Assembly: GCA_947561585.1 (NCBI GenBank)
Contig: CANNZV010000123.1
Location: 248,001 to 312,000 of the forward strand
Source of the DNA: Caprella mutica
Lineage: Eukaryota > Arthropoda > Malacostraca > Amphipoda > Caprellidae
Direction of reading: 5' to 3'
Length of the DNA stretch: 64,000 nt
The position numbers were made by a program, and so were the translations under genes. The notes under the pieces are model-generated. The model made no database searches and was not told the origin of the DNA. It saw nothing but the letters and a program-made list of their open reading frames with translations. Shown piece after piece: positions 38,756 to 60,841 of this stretch (position 1 is its first letter; the number at the start of each line of letters is the position of its first letter).

Positions 38756-39444
38756 CGTACTGAACCGAATTGAAGGCGATTTTCCTATTAATGATTTCAG
38801 ACCTTAGTTATTTTATTATGTAATAAACTCTTTGAAATTGTATATATAGCTTTTTCTGGTAATTTGGTATAACAGGCCTGTTATTCCGTCAATCATTATT
38901 TCAACACTATTTATTTCATTCATAAAAATGAACATCGTCTCTTGTTAATTCATATATTTAGTATGAAAAGTTAATTTCCCTATTGATCGAAATATTAATT
39001 TACATTGCAAATTAAACTTTCTATTCAATATTAAATTAAATCAGTATGTAATTGTTTATTCAAATTACCACTTACATTTTAATATGGTCCTAAAAACATT
39101 TATAGTATTACATTAATTTCAGGTATTAACAATGGGGGAACAACTAGGTATTGTAATATGTAATAATAAATCATTACAGATTTTCTTTTATCCACTCTCC
39201 ACTAGTATGAAATCATCCCCAATTAATTGACCAATATTCCCACACAGTGCAGCTTTTATCTATTTAGATATTATTTATCTATAAATTATTATTATTTTGT
39301 AAGTAGCTATTTGGTGCAAGCTTGAGAGGAGAGAATGAAGGATATCATTGTCTTTTAGTGCTATTTCATTTTTATCTTTTCCTCGTTTTAGGATTTGTTA
39401 CCAGACTGATAATTTGTAGCCAAGGAAGTTCTATCAATCTAATG
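38756..39444. other. AT-rich spacer upstream of the LINE
   Basis: No gene or repeat recognised. Before LINE insertion this DNA would have been directly upstream of the FIH gene, so FIH promoter elements may be split between here and 45,943-46,121. Confidence 0.4.
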
Positions 39445-39456
39445 TTCTATGTATGT

Positions 39457-40174
39457 GATTCCTGTTTCAGCTTCGGTGGTGGCAGGACGTGTCGTTCTTG
39501 ACTAAAAGGTTACGTAAAACTGGCTCCATTTCAGATAGTTATTTTCATGCTCACCGTTTCTTCCCATAATTACAATAGATATTACGGAGTAGTGAGCTGT
39601 GAGTATTGAATCTAAGTACTGGAATTATCTTCTGCTATTCTTTTATAGATCAGATACCAGTAATAGGTACTATCTATTTAACATTTTCCCCTTTTTTTTT
39701 GTTTCAAACTCTCACTCTATCAAATATACCTTGGTATATTTTCAATCTACCATACCACCCCACTATCTACTACCCAGGTGCTCTCTTTCATAAACTGCAG
39801 GTTTATGGTAAGTTGAGTACCAGGGTAGATATCCAGGTAGTTTGTAGATTTCTCCCTCCCTTTTTCAATTCTATCTGTCTTTTGCCTCCCTTGTTTACTT
39901 TTTAGGTATAAAATTTATTCTGTTGTTCATTAAAATTTTCTTTGTAGGTAATGGTATTGGTAGATTCTAAGATAAGAGTTAGTTAGTACCTATATATCAT
40001 ACCATATTTATCTAGATTGTACCTATTATCTAGGTATATTTTGTTATTGATACCTTTTGTTGGTATATCAATTTATTTAGAATTAGACCTAACTCTAAGC
40101 TTGTAACATTTTACCTAAGATTCCTATAAGTATACTGTTAGCCGTATTGTTTAGGTAATACCGTAATCACAATC
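39457..40174 (+). promoter_or_regulatory. LINE 5' UTR, presumed internal promoter
   Basis: The element begins GATTCCTGTTTCAGCTTCGG immediately after the target duplication, with GC-richer DNA (GGTGGTGGCAGGACGTGTCG) in the first 50 bp. Full-length LINEs need a promoter inside their own 5' end, so this is the likely site. Small ORFs within it are not conserved-looking. The promoter role is inferred from family knowledge. Confidence 0.5.
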
Positions 40175-41803
40175 ATGAACTCAATTACTAACCAGAGTAA
40201 TTTAAATATGGATGAATCTGTTGACTCTAATCCAGAAGATTTATTTCAATTAGTTGGTAACAAATATGAAATCCCAGAAACTTGTCCTCTCCCTGAGACA
40301 CAAGATATTGAGCCAAATAACAGTCCAAATACAGAAGTGACCATTCCAGAAACCTATCCTCTTCCGGAAACCCAAAGCAGCTTGGCTGGTGTCTACGAGA
40401 TGGAGTCCCTCTCTCCGATTGAGAACCCTCTGAATAAAACCAAAAAGTTCAATTTCCCTACTAATGCAACACTAGTGAGCAATGGATCTCAGAATCAAAA
40501 CACTGTAATTTTGAGACAGCTGAATGGAGATAGACAGGGCTCACGGTTTTTAAGCCATGATCCAGTTGGTATTGCTCTCTGTCTGTCTAACATTATTCCA
40601 GACACATTGATCAAAGATGTCAGAATTAACCGAAGGCAAAATATAGTGGCTGTAGAACTGGTTAAGCCTAATTTTGACTCTATTTCAAAGCTTCTAAACA
40701 TCACAGAGATAGGCAACTGCTCTGTCAAGGGATATAGAGCATCAGAAGGCATTAGTGGCCCCCACTGCTCTGGGGTGATCAGTCCAATTGGAATGGAGAC
40801 AGACCTCGATGATTTGAAGCGCCTAATAATCTCGAATGAGGAAGTTATCAGGGTGACTAGATTGTCAAAATTCTCTGGTGGAGTAAAAGAGGATTCAACA
40901 GCAGTAAGATTAGACTTCTCAGGGAAGGTACTACCTGAAAAAATTAAGTTGGGCTATATGTCCTTCGAAATAAGGGAATATAACCCGCCCCCTCTACGCT
41001 GCTATCGCTGTCAACGCATCGGCCATATGTCTGGTGGTTGCACTGCAACTGAAAGATGCATGATTTGCAGTGGCAACCACAGGAAGAGTGACTGTAATAA
41101 TAAAGAAAACCCTAAATGTGCAAACTGTGGGGAAGGTCATGTGGCTAGCTCTCGCATTTGTGCCTTCAACACAAAAGCCACTGAAATTTCTAAACACATG
41201 AGAAATGGGAAATCATTTATGGATGCAAAAAGAATTGTAGATTCCAAGCTCCCAAAGGAGAATGAACCGCCAATTCTTATACCTGACAAAACCAGCAATA
41301 CGTCTCCACAAACTCAAAAGGAGAACCCCCCTTTTGCTACAAAGGATCGATCATACAGCAATGTTGCTGCTGGTCCTTCTTCACTTATTAATGACTCAAC
41401 ATCAAGTAAACCAAATAATTATAACAACAAGCCAGATCCCATCATAGAATGCCAAAGTATGATTAAAAAGTGTCTCTCTGAATTTTTCTTGGGAATGTCT
41501 GGTTTCTTGAAGGAAATCATCTCCCATTTGGGATCAGCGGTTAATGCAGAGCAAATGATAGATGATGCCGCTAGGAAACATTTTTGCAATGTATCTACCC
41601 TAAGCATTCCAGAAGTGATGCCTTCGGAAACAGATGCAGGAGTTATCTCTTCAGATGCGGATGGCACAACAAATAATAATCATGAAGCTCGAACAACAAA
41701 AAAAAAAAAAGGCAAGAAAGGAAAGAGAAAAAAAAGTTTCAGTGAGGCTGAAAATGATAGAGCCCACCTAGACAGAGCGACCAAAAACAAAAAAACTCAT
41801 TAA
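40175..41803 (+). CDS. LINE ORF1 protein (gag-like, zinc knuckles)
   Basis: A 542-residue protein. The N-terminal third is acidic and Pro/Glu/Asn-rich with a repeated IPET-PLPET phrase. The middle region (about 95-260) is presumably the RNA-recognition-like part. It is followed by three zinc knuckles: CX2CX4HX4C starting at Cys276, CX2CX3HX4C, and CX2CX3HX6C ending near residue 331. The C-terminus is strongly basic (a lysine run at about 507-520). By family knowledge it binds the LINE RNA and forms the ribonucleoprotein particle. The start at 40,175 was chosen as the first in-frame ATG; another lies 11 codons downstream. The stop TAA overlaps the ATG of ORF2. No frameshift or stop interrupts it. 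Confidence 0.9.
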   Translation: MNSITNQSNLNMDESVDSNPEDLFQLVGNKYEIPETCPLPETQDIEPNNSPNTEVTIPETYPLPETQSSLAGVYEMESLSPIENPLNKTKKFNFPTNATLVSNGSQNQNTVILRQLNGDRQGSRFLSHDPVGIALCLSNIIPDTLIKDVRINRRQNIVAVELVKPNFDSISKLLNITEIGNCSVKGYRASEGISGPHCSGVISPIGMETDLDDLKRLIISNEEVIRVTRLSKFSGGVKEDSTAVRLDFSGKVLPEKIKLGYMSFEIREYNPPPLRCYRCQRIGHMSGGCTATERCMICSGNHRKSDCNNKENPKCANCGEGHVASSRICAFNTKATEISKHMRNGKSFMDAKRIVDSKLPKENEPPILIPDKTSNTSPQTQKENPPFATKDRSYSNVAAGPSSLINDSTSSKPNNYNNKPDPIIECQSMIKKCLSEFFLGMSGFLKEIISHLGSAVNAEQMIDDAARKHFCNVSTLSIPEVMPSETDAGVISSDADGTTNNNHEARTTKKKKGKKGKRKKSFSEAENDRAHLDRATKNKKTH

Positions 41804-44800
41804 TGGACAACTACCAAATCAATAAATTAAATAGATCTGAAAACAAGGAAAACATGCTTCACATATATCAGCTTAATTGCAACTCACTGTCAAATAAATT
41901 AGCAGAAATTAAATATTACATATATAGAAATAAACCAGACATTGTGTGTTTATGTGAGACAATGGTAAAGAAACAGGAGCCTAAATTTATTGGTTACAAC
42001 GTCCTGTGGAAACATAGAGATGGAGACAAAGGAGGTTTGGCTATTCTCATTAGACACGACATCAGCTTTAAAGAATTAAATTTCAATCCTTTCCCTGGTG
42101 GAGGTCTTGAACTCCAGATAATTGAGTTTGCTGGACAAACTGGCATCATTAGACTAGCCAACATTTATAATCCCCATAAAAATATTTTAGTCACAGAATT
42201 TAACCATTATCTTACTATACTAGGAAATAGATGCATTTTATTTGGAGATTTCAATGCTCACTCCCCATTGTGGGATAACAGAGGTAGGTCAAATAGCACA
42301 GGAAAAAACATAGAAAGAATATTAGATAGCCACAATTTAGAGATTTTGAATGAAATTGATCTTCCCACATATATAGATAACACCACTGGTCGAACTTCTA
42401 GCCTTGACTTATGTATCTCTTCATCTTGCATTGCAAACAGGGCTGAGTTTGGCAGAGGGCAGGATGTTGGTAGTGACCACTTCCCTGTGGAAGTCAGTAT
42501 TGGCATCTCTATCTTCAAGAGTGATATGAAGGCTGTTAGCAGGTGGAAGTTGAAGAAAGTAGAGTGGGCAAAATGGAGTCAGGATCTAAGTAATGAGAGG
42601 GAATATTTTTTACCCACAGACACTGCTTCTCACAATAAAAAACTCACTGATAGAATACTGGTAACATCAAACTCTTTCATTCCAAAATCAAAGACAGAAA
42701 AGTCCCTCAAGAGATGCACTCCCTGGTGGGATCAGGAGTGCAAAGATGCAGTTGAGGAGAGAAATGTTGCAAAGAACCTTCTGATGAGACACCCACTGCT
42801 AGTCAATCTTATAAATTACAAAAGATGTCAAGCAAAGGTGAAGTTTCTTGTTAAAAAAAAGAAGACAGAATCTTGGAGAGAATTTGCATCTACATTGCAA
42901 AGCAATACCCCATCAACAAAAATTTGGAGGGTAATAAAATCAATTAATGGGAAACAATCATCGAAAAGTTTACCCATTGGAGACTACTATTCCACAAACA
43001 CTGATAAAGCAAACCTTCTACTTGACCACTTCACACAAAACAGAGACCAGCAGCAGCCATATGAGGAGCCGGAGCTCTTACTAATAATCCCAGAGAGAAC
43101 CAATGAATCATTCATGGAAATAAAAGAACATGAAGTTATAGAAAGCATTTCTAAACTTAAAAACACAACTCCTGGTGCAGATGATGTATGCAACATATTT
43201 CTAAAAAAGGCACCACAATGCATAATCTCTGAATTGCTGCAACTCTTTAACAGCAGTTTAATTACAGGGGTTGTACCTGATGATTGGAAGTCGGGTGTGA
43301 TTTGCCCTATACCAAAACCTGGGAAAGACCCATCACTAATCTCTTCATACAGACCCATCACTATGCTTTCATGTGTGGGAAAGCTTTTGGAAAGAGTTTT
43401 GAAGCGAAGACTGGAGCACTTTTTAGAAACAAAGAGAGTTTTTTCTGCTACACAGACAGGTTTTCGAAGATGCAGGAGTACTACAGACTGTCTAGCCACA
43501 TTGAAGCATATCGTAGCAGACAGTTTCACTCAAAAAAAGTACTGCTTGGTGACATACCTAGATCTGCAAAGTGCATATGATTGTGTGTGGCACAACGGGC
43601 TCCTCTTCAAATTAGTCTCACTGCAGGTGAACAGCCACTTCCTAAACTGGCTAAGAAATTATTTGAAGGATAGGAAAGTTAATGTACGTGTTGGACTACA
43701 CCACTCAGAGGAGAAAGTACTCAATAAAGGACTACCCCAGGGAGCAGTACTATCCCCAATTCTCTTTAATGTAATGCTTCATGATATACCAAGATCAGAA
43801 AAAGTTAAAGTGATATCCTATGCAGATGACATCACTCTGGTTAGTTCTAGTGCAAATTTAAATGAAGCTCAACATCATATGCAACAGTATTTAAATACCC
43901 TAACTTCATGGCTTACAAGATGGAAATTTCTCTTAAATCCTCAAAAATGCTCGTATCAGATTTTCACAAAGAAGAGGCTTATTCCAGATATAACACTACA
44001 GATTTCAAATCAAAATATTGTAAAATCTGTAAATCAGAGAGTGCTAGGTGTGATTTTTGATGCACCCAAACTTACTTTCAAAGAACATGTAAATCATCTT
44101 AAAAATGACTGTTCAAGAAGACTCTGTGTCCTTCGCTCCATATCATCAAACAGATGGGGAGCCTCCAGAAACTTGCTCAGACGTGTCTACATTAGCTATA
44201 TTAGGAGCAAATTGGAGTATGGATGTGTCATATTTGGTGAGGTTTCTGCCACTCTGCTAAAAAAACTTAATGTAGTTCAGAACATGGCTTTGCGAACAAT
44301 TGTTGGAGCAAGGAAAACTTCACCAGTTCTGTCTCTGGAAGTGGAGTCGTACGTTATGCCACTTGATATCAGATTTAGATTTCTATTTATAAAATGGTAT
44401 TGCAAAATGATGTACAGTCCTGCATCTGATCAGGACTCTGAGATCGGTCAGGAAGTTGGTGTAATACCATGCAACAACAATGCAAATGTGAATAATATAA
44501 GGGCTGGCACAATTATGAATTCACTAGGTTTAAAAAATATAAGAAGAGTCTCAACACCATATATATCTCCAGTGCCACCATATATTGACTTAACCAGCAG
44601 AATTGCATTTGATATGTTTGAGGGTGAAACTAACATTGCCCAGAATGTAATGAAAAAGAATATGTTTTCAGCAAGAAGAGAAGAAATCTACAAAGATTTT
44701 GTAGAAATTTATACAGATGGCTCCAAATTAGAAGACGGGAGCACTGCAGCAGCAATGTATGTGCCCCATCAAAATATAGTCACTTCCTGGAAACTTAATC

Positions 44801-45585
44801 CAAATCACTCTGTACTGGGCTCTGAGCTGTATGCTATTTTGAAAGCTGTGCAGTTTGTAGCCATCAGACCAGAACTAGAAAATCACAATATTATTATTTT
44901 AACTGACTCTAAATCTGCCCTTCACATTATAGCTAATACTTTTGATCCTTCCTATAAGAATGTAGCCTTTAAGATTCAGAAATTACTTTTTGATGTGGGA
45001 GAAAGAGTAAAACTTCAGTGGGTAAGAGGTCATATTGGTGTATTTGGCAATGAAACTGCAGATCAGGCAGCAAACCTTGGACATAGCAACACCTACTCAG
45101 CTTTAACTGACCTCAGTTTCAATGAAGTTCTGAAACAATTAAAAGAAAATTGTTTTAGAATGTGGGTTCACCTATGGAAAGAGAGAGTCACTGTGACTCA
45201 AAAAGGAGACTTTATGAGTGAACATCAAGATAAACCTTCTTTCAGACCATGGCTGAGTCTAAATTGCCGACAGTATGAAACAGCATCAGCCCGCCTCAGA
45301 ATAGGTCACTTTGGTCTCAATGGTCATTTAAATCGGTTTGAAATGAGAGAGTCACCTGAATGTGAATTTTGTGATGTGATTGAGACTATTGAACATTTCC
45401 TCTTTGAGTGTGAGGAATATAGAGCAAACAGAAATGAGATGAGAGTTGCTCTTGATGAACTAAATGTCAATTTTGATATTTCTAATCTGATGTTAGGAGG
45501 AGATTTTGATAATAAAGTCCAGATTAAGATCCATAACATTGTTGTTAAGTATTTAGTTCAGTCTGGAAGAATAAGAAATTTTTAA
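41803..45585 (+). CDS. LINE ORF2 protein: endonuclease, reverse transcriptase, RNase H
   Basis: A 1,260-residue polyprotein, uninterrupted. The APE-like endonuclease occupies about 18-235, with Asn25, Glu52, the GDFNAH motif (Asp149, Asn151, His153) and SDH (Asp225-His226). The reverse transcriptase lies at about 480-760, with SSYRPITML, LPQGAVLSP and the catalytic YADD (673-676). RNase H, about 965-1,095, keeps the four acidic residues Asp972, Glu1008, Asp1035 and Asp1087. A CX2CX7HX4C motif begins at Cys1187. Together these nick target DNA, prime reverse transcription there and remove template RNA. The ATG is in the TAATG overlap with ORF1, so expression probably depends on termination-reinitiation. 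All catalytic residues checked are present, so the protein could be active. Confidence 0.95.
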   Translation: MDNYQINKLNRSENKENMLHIYQLNCNSLSNKLAEIKYYIYRNKPDIVCLCETMVKKQEPKFIGYNVLWKHRDGDKGGLAILIRHDISFKELNFNPFPGGGLELQIIEFAGQTGIIRLANIYNPHKNILVTEFNHYLTILGNRCILFGDFNAHSPLWDNRGRSNSTGKNIERILDSHNLEILNEIDLPTYIDNTTGRTSSLDLCISSSCIANRAEFGRGQDVGSDHFPVEVSIGISIFKSDMKAVSRWKLKKVEWAKWSQDLSNEREYFLPTDTASHNKKLTDRILVTSNSFIPKSKTEKSLKRCTPWWDQECKDAVEERNVAKNLLMRHPLLVNLINYKRCQAKVKFLVKKKKTESWREFASTLQSNTPSTKIWRVIKSINGKQSSKSLPIGDYYSTNTDKANLLLDHFTQNRDQQQPYEEPELLLIIPERTNESFMEIKEHEVIESISKLKNTTPGADDVCNIFLKKAPQCIISELLQLFNSSLITGVVPDDWKSGVICPIPKPGKDPSLISSYRPITMLSCVGKLLERVLKRRLEHFLETKRVFSATQTGFRRCRSTTDCLATLKHIVADSFTQKKYCLVTYLDLQSAYDCVWHNGLLFKLVSLQVNSHFLNWLRNYLKDRKVNVRVGLHHSEEKVLNKGLPQGAVLSPILFNVMLHDIPRSEKVKVISYADDITLVSSSANLNEAQHHMQQYLNTLTSWLTRWKFLLNPQKCSYQIFTKKRLIPDITLQISNQNIVKSVNQRVLGVIFDAPKLTFKEHVNHLKNDCSRRLCVLRSISSNRWGASRNLLRRVYISYIRSKLEYGCVIFGEVSATLLKKLNVVQNMALRTIVGARKTSPVLSLEVESYVMPLDIRFRFLFIKWYCKMMYSPASDQDSEIGQEVGVIPCNNNANVNNIRAGTIMNSLGLKNIRRVSTPYISPVPPYIDLTSRIAFDMFEGETNIAQNVMKKNMFSARREEIYKDFVEIYTDGSKLEDGSTAAAMYVPHQNIVTSWKLNPNHSVLGSELYAILKAVQFVAIRPELENHNIIILTDSKSALHIIANTFDPSYKNVAFKIQKLLFDVGERVKLQWVRGHIGVFGNETADQAANLGHSNTYSALTDLSFNEVLKQLKENCFRMWVHLWKERVTVTQKGDFMSEHQDKPSFRPWLSLNCRQYETASARLRIGHFGLNGHLNRFEMRESPECEFCDVIETIEHFLFECEEYRANRNEMRVALDELNVNFDISNLMLGGDFDNKVQIKIHNIVVKYLVQSGRIRNF

Positions 45586-45930
45586 ATATTAGAAATTGTT
45601 AAAATGTTGTACTTTGTAGCTAAGGGGGCCTAGCACTATAATTATTTGTATGTTTCACTATTATTTATTATGTTATTATTTTGTATCATATTTTGACCTT
45701 AACATGGTTGGTAAGGCTAGGCCCTCAAATGGGAGGGTTAAGGTCTATTTTGTTTTATAAATGTTCCTTCTTTGTATGTTACTGTTAGTTAGTAACTTTT
45801 AGTAAATGTTTAGAATCCTTTCTTATATAACACAGATAGAAGTTTCCAGGCTTCACGGATAGCTGTACGGCTGCCCATCAGCTTTAAGGAGGAACTTGAG
45901 CCTCCTAACCCTGAAAAGAAGAAGAAGAAG
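45586..45930 (+). other. LINE 3' UTR with stem-loops and GAA tail
   Basis: GGGGGCCTAGC (45,624-45,634) can pair with GCTAGGCCCTC (45,716-45,726). A competing hairpin CCCTC-AAATGG-GAGGG overlaps the second arm. A 6-bp hairpin AGGAGG/CCTCCT (45,887-45,906) lies just before the final GAA repeats. LINE 3' hairpins are often what the reverse transcriptase recognises; that role here is inferred. Confidence 0.6.
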
Positions 45931-45942
45931 TTCTATGTATGT

Positions 45943-46121
45943 CACAGTATGTGGGTAGTTAATACCAACCTGATAATTAACGATAATCTCGTTAATTAAA
46001 GAAGAAAGAATAATCCTGATAATTAGATTGAATGTTTTGGATAAATGATAATACATATTTTAATAGATAGATGAATTGAATGACTTAGGTATTGCAACTT
46101 TATTTGATTTGCATCTTTGAA
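45943..46121 (+). promoter_or_regulatory. Short upstream/5' UTR region of the FIH gene
   Basis: Only 179 bp separate the LINE target duplication from the FIH ATG. It contains a small hairpin (TTAACGATAATCTCGTTAA at about 45,977-45,995) and AT-rich DNA without an obvious TATA box at a standard distance. The original promoter may extend upstream of the LINE, or an untranslated exon may exist. Confidence 0.4.
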
Positions 46122-57982
<11,861 letters not shown>

Positions 57983-58081
57983 ATATTAGGACCTTGGTCC
58001 TCTAAACTCAATATTAGGATTTTGGTTCTCTAATATTGATTAGGAATTCACGACATTAGTTCTATAAAATATCTAGCTATA

Positions 58082-58700
58082 CAGCAAAACCTCGCTTTAG
58101 ACCAGCCTCCTAGTAGACAAACCTCCTATTAGACCAAGAAAATTTTGAAACTGTACTGGAAAAAACCTCGTACTAGACAAAAAACGGTTTTTGTCACCTG
58201 ACAGTTATTCTAGTGTAAATATTACAAGGAATGATAATTAAAATACTGTTTTAAAGATAGATCTCTAATTTGACTGATGTAGCTATTATATTTATTTATG
58301 CTGTTTTTAGGATAAAACATAAGGCAGAATCAGTTTCAGATTTAATGGAAGAGTCTGTGCTGAAAAAATTGATGTGAAAAGTCACAGAAAACTAGATACA
58401 GTGACGACTATCATAATTTCATAAAAAGGTAATTTAATTGAAAAAAATATTATATTCATTTTAATTTAAACGAAAATATTCATACCGTTTCTAAATGTGT
58501 TTCCCTTCAAAATTGGTTTGTTAGTCACCATTAATTTGGCATTAAAGTTATAATAAATAAATAGAGCTATCGAAATGTTAAAGTCACCGCTTCACTTTCA
58601 AAGAAAATGATTTTGGTTTAGTAAGAAACAGCTGAAGTGAGTTTCCTACTAGACCAAACAAACTTGAAACGTAACTCTGGTCTACTACGAGGTTTTGTTG
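58082..58700. mobile_element. Pogo/Tigger-like MITE just 3' of FIH
   Basis: Ends CAGCAAAACCTCGCTTTAGA and the inverted CAACAAAACCTCGTAGTAGA, flanked by TA (58,080-58,081 and 58,701-58,702). Subterminal CTACTAGACCAAAC and CTCCTATTAGACC repeats occur on both sides. CAGTAAAACCTC-like ends with TA duplication are typical of pogo-related elements. No ORF. It contains AATAAATAAATA (about 58,550), which could serve as a polyadenylation signal for FIH. Confidence 0.8.
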
Positions 58701-59696
58701 TATAAGAACATTGTATCTCGAATTTTGAACAAACAAAAATGTAAAACTAATAACTTATGAAATCGAAATAATTTAAAATCAAAATTAAGTTTTTACTTAA
58801 TGATTGAGAATCAGTTCTGCAGTTGTTGTATGTTTCGAGTTATAGGACGGTTCCACATTTTCGTTCATTAGTTAGCTACCCCATATGTGATTTTTGATTA
58901 AATGTATTGCACTCTCACTAATTTAATAAGGAGAATTGTTATTATTCAGATTAACATTTTACCTATAGCTAATTTTACATGTAACCTAGCAAAGTCTATA
59001 TTTAATAGCATTATCTTGTTATATCTGTTTTACCTATTTATATAGATAGACGATATATTGGGCGTTATCTACGAAATATCTGATATATTCACCAATAATT
59101 AGGTAGCTAGGTAACAAATAATCTTAGTTAAGTGACTGATAACTATGTAATAGAATCAACTGAACTGTTTTAATTTGATCGAGTCGTATGTTTCCACTTG
59201 TATTTAATTACCTCTTGACATCAGCGATATGGCCTTTGGTTCCGAAGCAGACCTTAAACCCTACAAGAATTTATAATTGATTCTGAACCTGACGAACGTT
59301 AAATACCCTACTAAATTATTTACACATTTGAGTAGCTTTTATACGTCCATAAGCCAGAACAAGCTTTGGAAATTACTCAAATAACTAGTTAACGAATTAA
59401 TAATTTACTTTTTAGTTATTTTCTTATGGCCCCCAGGGGCTCTATCCAGAAGCTGTTTGTGGTGAATGGAAGAAAAGGGTGGTGCTGCCCCTTGGGCCCC
59501 GAACTGCTGTAATTTGGATTATGGATTGACTTTTTTCATGTTCATCGTAAGCCTCATTTACTATCTCCTCTTCATTTTTTTTCTTCCATCCGTGAGTGCA
59601 GCCACCGATGGTTGTTTCCCTTTTCATCACATTCATTGGTAAGTGGCTGCATTCACGGAGTAGCTTTTCTGCATTCATGAGCATTGACTTTATTCA

Positions 59697-59800
59697 TGGA
59701 GCCACTTTCCTTTCTGACTGCTTCTTCCAATCCCTTGTATTTAAATTCTTTTTGACGTCAGCGATATGGCCTTTGGTTCTGAAGCAGACGTTAGACCCTT
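59697..59800 (+). repeat. Dispersed repeat D, forward copy
   Basis: ACTTTCCTTTCTGACTGCTT, then TCCAATCCCTTGTATTTAAA, GACGTCAGCGATATGGCCTT and GAAGCAGACGTTAGACCCTT. The same string is found inverted at 62,487-62,593, and its last part is duplicated at 59,217-59,256. Confidence 0.7.
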
Positions 59801-60402
59801 ACTAAATTATTATACTCTTATGTGCAAGGAGCGTGTTCATGAACAACACTCATCATTGAAACCAACGCTACTAAAGTTCTTAGAGTGAATTTAGTTAAAT
59901 AATTCCTCTTCTATCTGATCCCCTTTCTTTTAAAGTAGTTACCTCTATTTGCTGCTCCTTCCTATTTTGTTAGCCGATACTAAATTGATGAAATACGCAC
60001 TTCTTAGAAATTAGTATGCAAACTTCGCCTAACTCATTTAAAGACATTGTCATTAATGGTCTGAAGACTCTGATGTGAAGTGTTCCTATGAACCTAGTTG
60101 ATAAGTTTTTGTATTGTTACTAGTCCCAGTTTATTGTTTATAGTCGATATCGTCTGTTTTTATATTTATCACTGTTTCTTAACTAGTATTAAATATTTTG
60201 TGTTTGTTTATTGTTGTTACCTCTGTTCAAATTGTTATTTTAATCTTTATCATATTGTCTCAGTAAAATCCTATGCACTAATATCTAATTTATTGAATCA
60301 AAATTTTTCCCATCGGTCTGTATGATAGTAAAGTACAATTCAAATGACAAACTAAGGGGAAGGTCAAACGCCTAATATTTTGGTTTCATAATCCTCTTAA
60401 CC

Positions 60403-60841
60403 TTTAAGGGGTCATCCATAAAATTTTGTGAAAATCTTTTTTTTTAGCTGAAGTATCCTCAGATAGTGTACTTCCAAGTCCTAGATTTTTATGGGGCTAC
60501 ATGCATTTTAAAAGCTCTAGCTTTTTTATCACTGTTCAAAACCGAAAATATTTTTTTATAAATTAAAGTTAGATATTTAAAATCGCTTATCAGAAGAAAT
60601 AATTAAATCTAGCACTGTTTCGCTTTAAGAATTATTACAAGGACTCTAAAACTGTTAGTTTTTAACTCAGACTTCTATTCTTTTGAAGTTTACGAAAAAA
60701 AAAAGATCTCCAAAAATATTTATAAAGTCACACGAACAAAAGGAATTTATTTTTCAAAAGTTACATGCATATACTTCGCAAATTTCAGAAAAATCTATCT
60801 ACAAATAAATTTTTCCCTGAAATATGAATAGACCCCTTAAA
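60403..60841. mobile_element. Possible MITE with TTTAAGGGGTC ends
   Basis: TTTAAGGGGTC (60,403-60,413) and GACCCCTTAAA (60,831-60,841) are perfect inverted repeats, with the next bases (ATCCAT / ATTCAT inverted) partly matching. The interior has no ORF. A TA or TTAA target cannot be told apart because the ends themselves contain TTAA. Confidence 0.5.

Larger units (their letters stand above)
39457..45930 (+). mobile_element. Full-length I-group non-LTR retrotransposon (LINE)
   Basis: TTCTATGTATGT occurs at 39,445-39,456 and again at 45,931-45,942. With one more matching G on the left this gives a 12-13 bp target-site duplication bounding a 6,474-bp element. Order: 718-bp 5' UTR, ORF1 with three zinc knuckles, ORF2 with endonuclease, reverse transcriptase, RNase H and a C-terminal CCHC motif, then a 345-bp 3' UTR ending in a GAA-rich tail. 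The combination of an APE endonuclease, RNase H and a zinc-knuckle ORF1 is typical of the I group (I, Nimb, Loa, Ingi and relatives). The Jockey clade lacks RNase H. Both ORFs are intact and the duplication is perfect, so this is probably a recent and possibly competent copy. Confidence 0.95.

Noticed and set aside
42987..43529. 180-codon minus-strand ORF and other antisense ORFs within the LINE
   Set aside because: Antisense shadows of the reverse-transcriptase coding region.
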